DNA of 6,900 nucleotides from Acetobacteraceae bacterium (GTDB lineage: Bacteria > Pseudomonadota > Alphaproteobacteria > Acetobacterales > Acetobacteraceae): positions 1-6,900 of the forward strand of contig CANJSR010000270.1 of assembly GCA_947476855.1 (NCBI GenBank), read 5' to 3'. A model generated the notes under the pieces. It was not told the DNA's origin, did no database searches, and worked only from the letters and a program-made list of their open reading frames with translations. Positions 5,138-6,900 of this stretch are shown in pieces. A program made the translations under genes and the position numbers. Within the stretch, counting starts at the first letter, position 1, and every line of letters begins with the position of its first letter.

Positions 5138-6900
5138 ATGCCCCACGCTGATTTCGTCCACCTCCGCGTCCATTCCGCCTACTCCCTGTCCGAGGGCGCG
5201 ATCCGCCCCGACAGGATCGCCGCCTTGGCGAAGGAGCAGAGGATGCCCGCGGTCGCCATCACCGACACGGGCAACATGTTCGGGGCGCTCGAATTTTCCC
5301 AGTACTGCGCCGGCAAGGGCGTCCAGCCCATCGTCGGCTGCCAGATCGGCGTGGCCCGCCTCGACAACCCCCGCCTCAACCCCGACCCGATCGTGCTGCT
5401 GGCGCAGAACGCCGCCGGCCTCGCGAACCTGCAACGCCTGTCATCAATGGGCTTCCTCGAAACCGATCCCAGCCTGCCGCACCAGGTCCCCTTTGCCCGC
5501 ATCGCCGCCCATGCCGAGGGGCTGATCCTGCTCACCGGCGGCACCTTCGGTCCGATCGGCCGCCTGCTGGCCGAGGGCCAGAAGCCGGAAGCCGAACGCC
5601 TGCTGGCCGCGATGCGGGAGGCCTTCCCCGACCGCGCGATGATGGAACTGCACCGCCACGGCCTGGGCCTGCAACGCGCGATCGAGCCGGGGATGATCGC
5701 GCTCGCCGACACGTTCGGCCTGCCTCTGGTCGCGACCAATGACTGCCAGTTCGCCACCCCCGACATGCATCAGCCGCACGACGCCCTGCTGTGCATCGCC
5801 GAAGGCCGGCTACTGTCCGAACAGGAGCGCCGCCGCGTCACCGGAGAGCACTGGTTCAAGCCCGCCCCCGTCATGCGCGCTCTGTTCGCCGATTTGCCGG
5901 ATGCCTGCGACAACACGCTCGCCATCGCCCGGTCCTGCGCGATCATGGCGGAAACCCGCAAGCCCCTGCTGCCCGTCTGCCCCAAGGTCCGCCCCGGCCA
6001 GACCGAGGAACAGACCGTCCGCGCCATGGCGATCGAGGGCCTGGAACGCCGCATGGACACCGCCGGCGCCGATGAAGCGACGCGCGCCACCTACCGAGAA
6101 CGGCTGAACTACGAACTCGACGTCATCGCGAGCATGGGGTTCTCCGGCTACTTCCTGATCGTCGCGGACTTCATCCAATGGTCCAAGGCGCAGGGCATTC
6201 CGGTCGGGCCAGGCCGCGGGTCGGGCGCGGGCTCGGTTGCCGCCTGGGCGCTGACGATCACCGACCTCGATCCCCTGCGCTTCAACCTGCTGTTCGAGCG
6301 GTTCCTGAACCCCGAGCGTGTGTCGATGCCCGACTTCGACATCGACTTCTGCCAGGAAGGCCGCGACCGGGTCATCGACTATGTCCGCAAGGAGTATGGC
6401 TCGGACCGCGTCGCCCAGATCATCACCTTCGGCAAGCTCCAGGCCCGCGCCGCCGTCCGCGACGTCGGCCGTGTGCTGGGCCTGCCCTATGGCCAGGTCA
6501 ACAAGGTCGCCGAACTGATCCCCAACAACCCGGCCAAGCCGGTGACGCTGCAACAGGCGGTGGATGGGGAGCCGCGTCTGCAGGCGTTGCGGGACGAGGA
6601 CGAGAGCGTCGCCCGCCTGCTGGAAGTGGCGCTCCGGATCGAGGGGCTTTACCGCCACGCCTCCACCCACGCCGCCGGCGTCGTGATCGGCGACCGCCCG
6701 CTGGTCGAGCTTGTGCCGCTCTACCGCGATCCGAAATCGGACTTCCTGGTCACCCAATACTCGATGAAGCACGTCGAGGCCGCGGGGCTAGTGAAGTTCG
6801 ACTTCCTCGGCCTGACGACGCTGACCATCCTGCGGCGGGCGGAGAACTTCCTGAAGGGGCTGAAGATCACGGTCGACCTCGACCATCTGCCGCTGGACGA
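5138..6900 (+). CDS. dnaE: DNA polymerase III alpha subunit (3' end outside window)
   Basis: DnaE is the replicative polymerase subunit. The first 587 residues, about half the usual length, are visible and the frame is open to the right edge. The PHP domain starts at once (FVHLRVHSAYSL, 6-17). The palm carries GPGRGSGAGS (357-366), PDFDIDF (398-404) with catalytic D401 and D403, and FDFLGL with D555; these numbers coincide with the E. coli catalytic aspartates. The PHP metal-site histidines are replaced as in E. coli (HLRVH with R10, TDTGN with T44), so built-in proofreading is unlikely and a separate DnaQ exonuclease would be expected. The match is to replicative DnaE rather than the error-prone DnaE2. 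The ATG at 5138 is the first possible start, since an in-frame TAA lies at 5126-5128. No Shine-Dalgarno precedes it, only a C-rich stretch. It is divergent from the antitoxin gene. Confidence 0.97.
   Translation, partial: MPHADFVHLRVHSAYSLSEGAIRPDRIAALAKEQRMPAVAITDTGNMFGALEFSQYCAGKGVQPIVGCQIGVARLDNPRLNPDPIVLLAQNAAGLANLQRLSSMGFLETDPSLPHQVPFARIAAHAEGLILLTGGTFGPIGRLLAEGQKPEAERLLAAMREAFPDRAMMELHRHGLGLQRAIEPGMIALADTFGLPLVATNDCQFATPDMHQPHDALLCIAEGRLLSEQERRRVTGEHWFKPAPVMRALFADLPDACDNTLAIARSCAIMAETRKPLLPVCPKVRPGQTEEQTVRAMAIEGLERRMDTAGADEATRATYRERLNYELDVIASMGFSGYFLIVADFIQWSKAQGIPVGPGRGSGAGSVAAWALTITDLDPLRFNLLFERFLNPERVSMPDFDIDFCQEGRDRVIDYVRKEYGSDRVAQIITFGKLQARAAVRDVGRVLGLPYGQVNKVAELIPNNPAKPVTLQQAVDGEPRLQALRDEDESVARLLEVALRIEGLYRHASTHAAGVVIGDRPLVELVPLYRDPKSDFLVTQYSMKHVEAAGLVKFDFLGLTTLTILRRAENFLKGLKITVDLDHLPLD

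Noticed and set aside
5810..6772. 320-residue open frame on the minus strand within dnaE
   Set aside because: The plus-strand frame is unmistakably DnaE with all catalytic residues; the antisense translation matches nothing recognisable.

Overview
This window is GC-rich bacterial chromosome with strong G/C preference at third codon positions. The DnaE protein is of the replicative type found in Alphaproteobacteria. A palindrome of the type often scattered through alphaproteobacterial genomes (ATGGCCGGGctcgaCCCGGCCAT) lies between two genes. I infer an alphaproteobacterium, possibly in Acetobacteraceae/Rhodospirillales; the genus is not established.

Layout. (1) Positions 2-2658, plus strand: the end of a transport operon. 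A duplicated (two-domain) ABC permease, cut by the left edge, is followed 8 nt later by its ATPase, which carries a C-terminal AAA-associated domain. Together they resemble nitrate/sulfonate/taurine-type importers. No solute-binding protein gene is visible. (2) 2659-3099: a 441-bp non-coding stretch. It holds a G-rich block of degenerate repeats with a run of ten G, then a ~145-bp nested inverted repeat (REP/BIME- or MITE-like), then the leader of the next gene. (3) 3100-4383, plus strand: a complete 12-TM MFS transporter with a clear ribosome binding site. (4) 4388-5037, minus strand: a two-gene toxin-antitoxin module, a Phd/YefM-type antitoxin followed by a VapC-type PIN toxin, overlapping by 7 nt. 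The toxin gene runs tail-to-tail into the MFS gene with 4 nt between the stops. (5) 5038-5137: a 100-bp divergent region between antitoxin and dnaE, with a candidate antitoxin promoter, an 8-bp direct repeat and a C-rich tract. (6) 5138-6900, plus strand: the N-terminal half of dnaE, running off the right edge.

The permease and ATPase form one complex. Antitoxin and toxin form another unit. The MFS transporter and dnaE look functionally independent of their neighbours. I see no RNA gene, CRISPR array or transposase. No clearly new multi-gene system is present. The points most worth checking are the glycine in place of the Walker B catalytic glutamate in the ABC ATPase, the covarying palindromes upstream of the MFS gene, and the toxin-antitoxin module sharing a very short intergenic region with dnaE.
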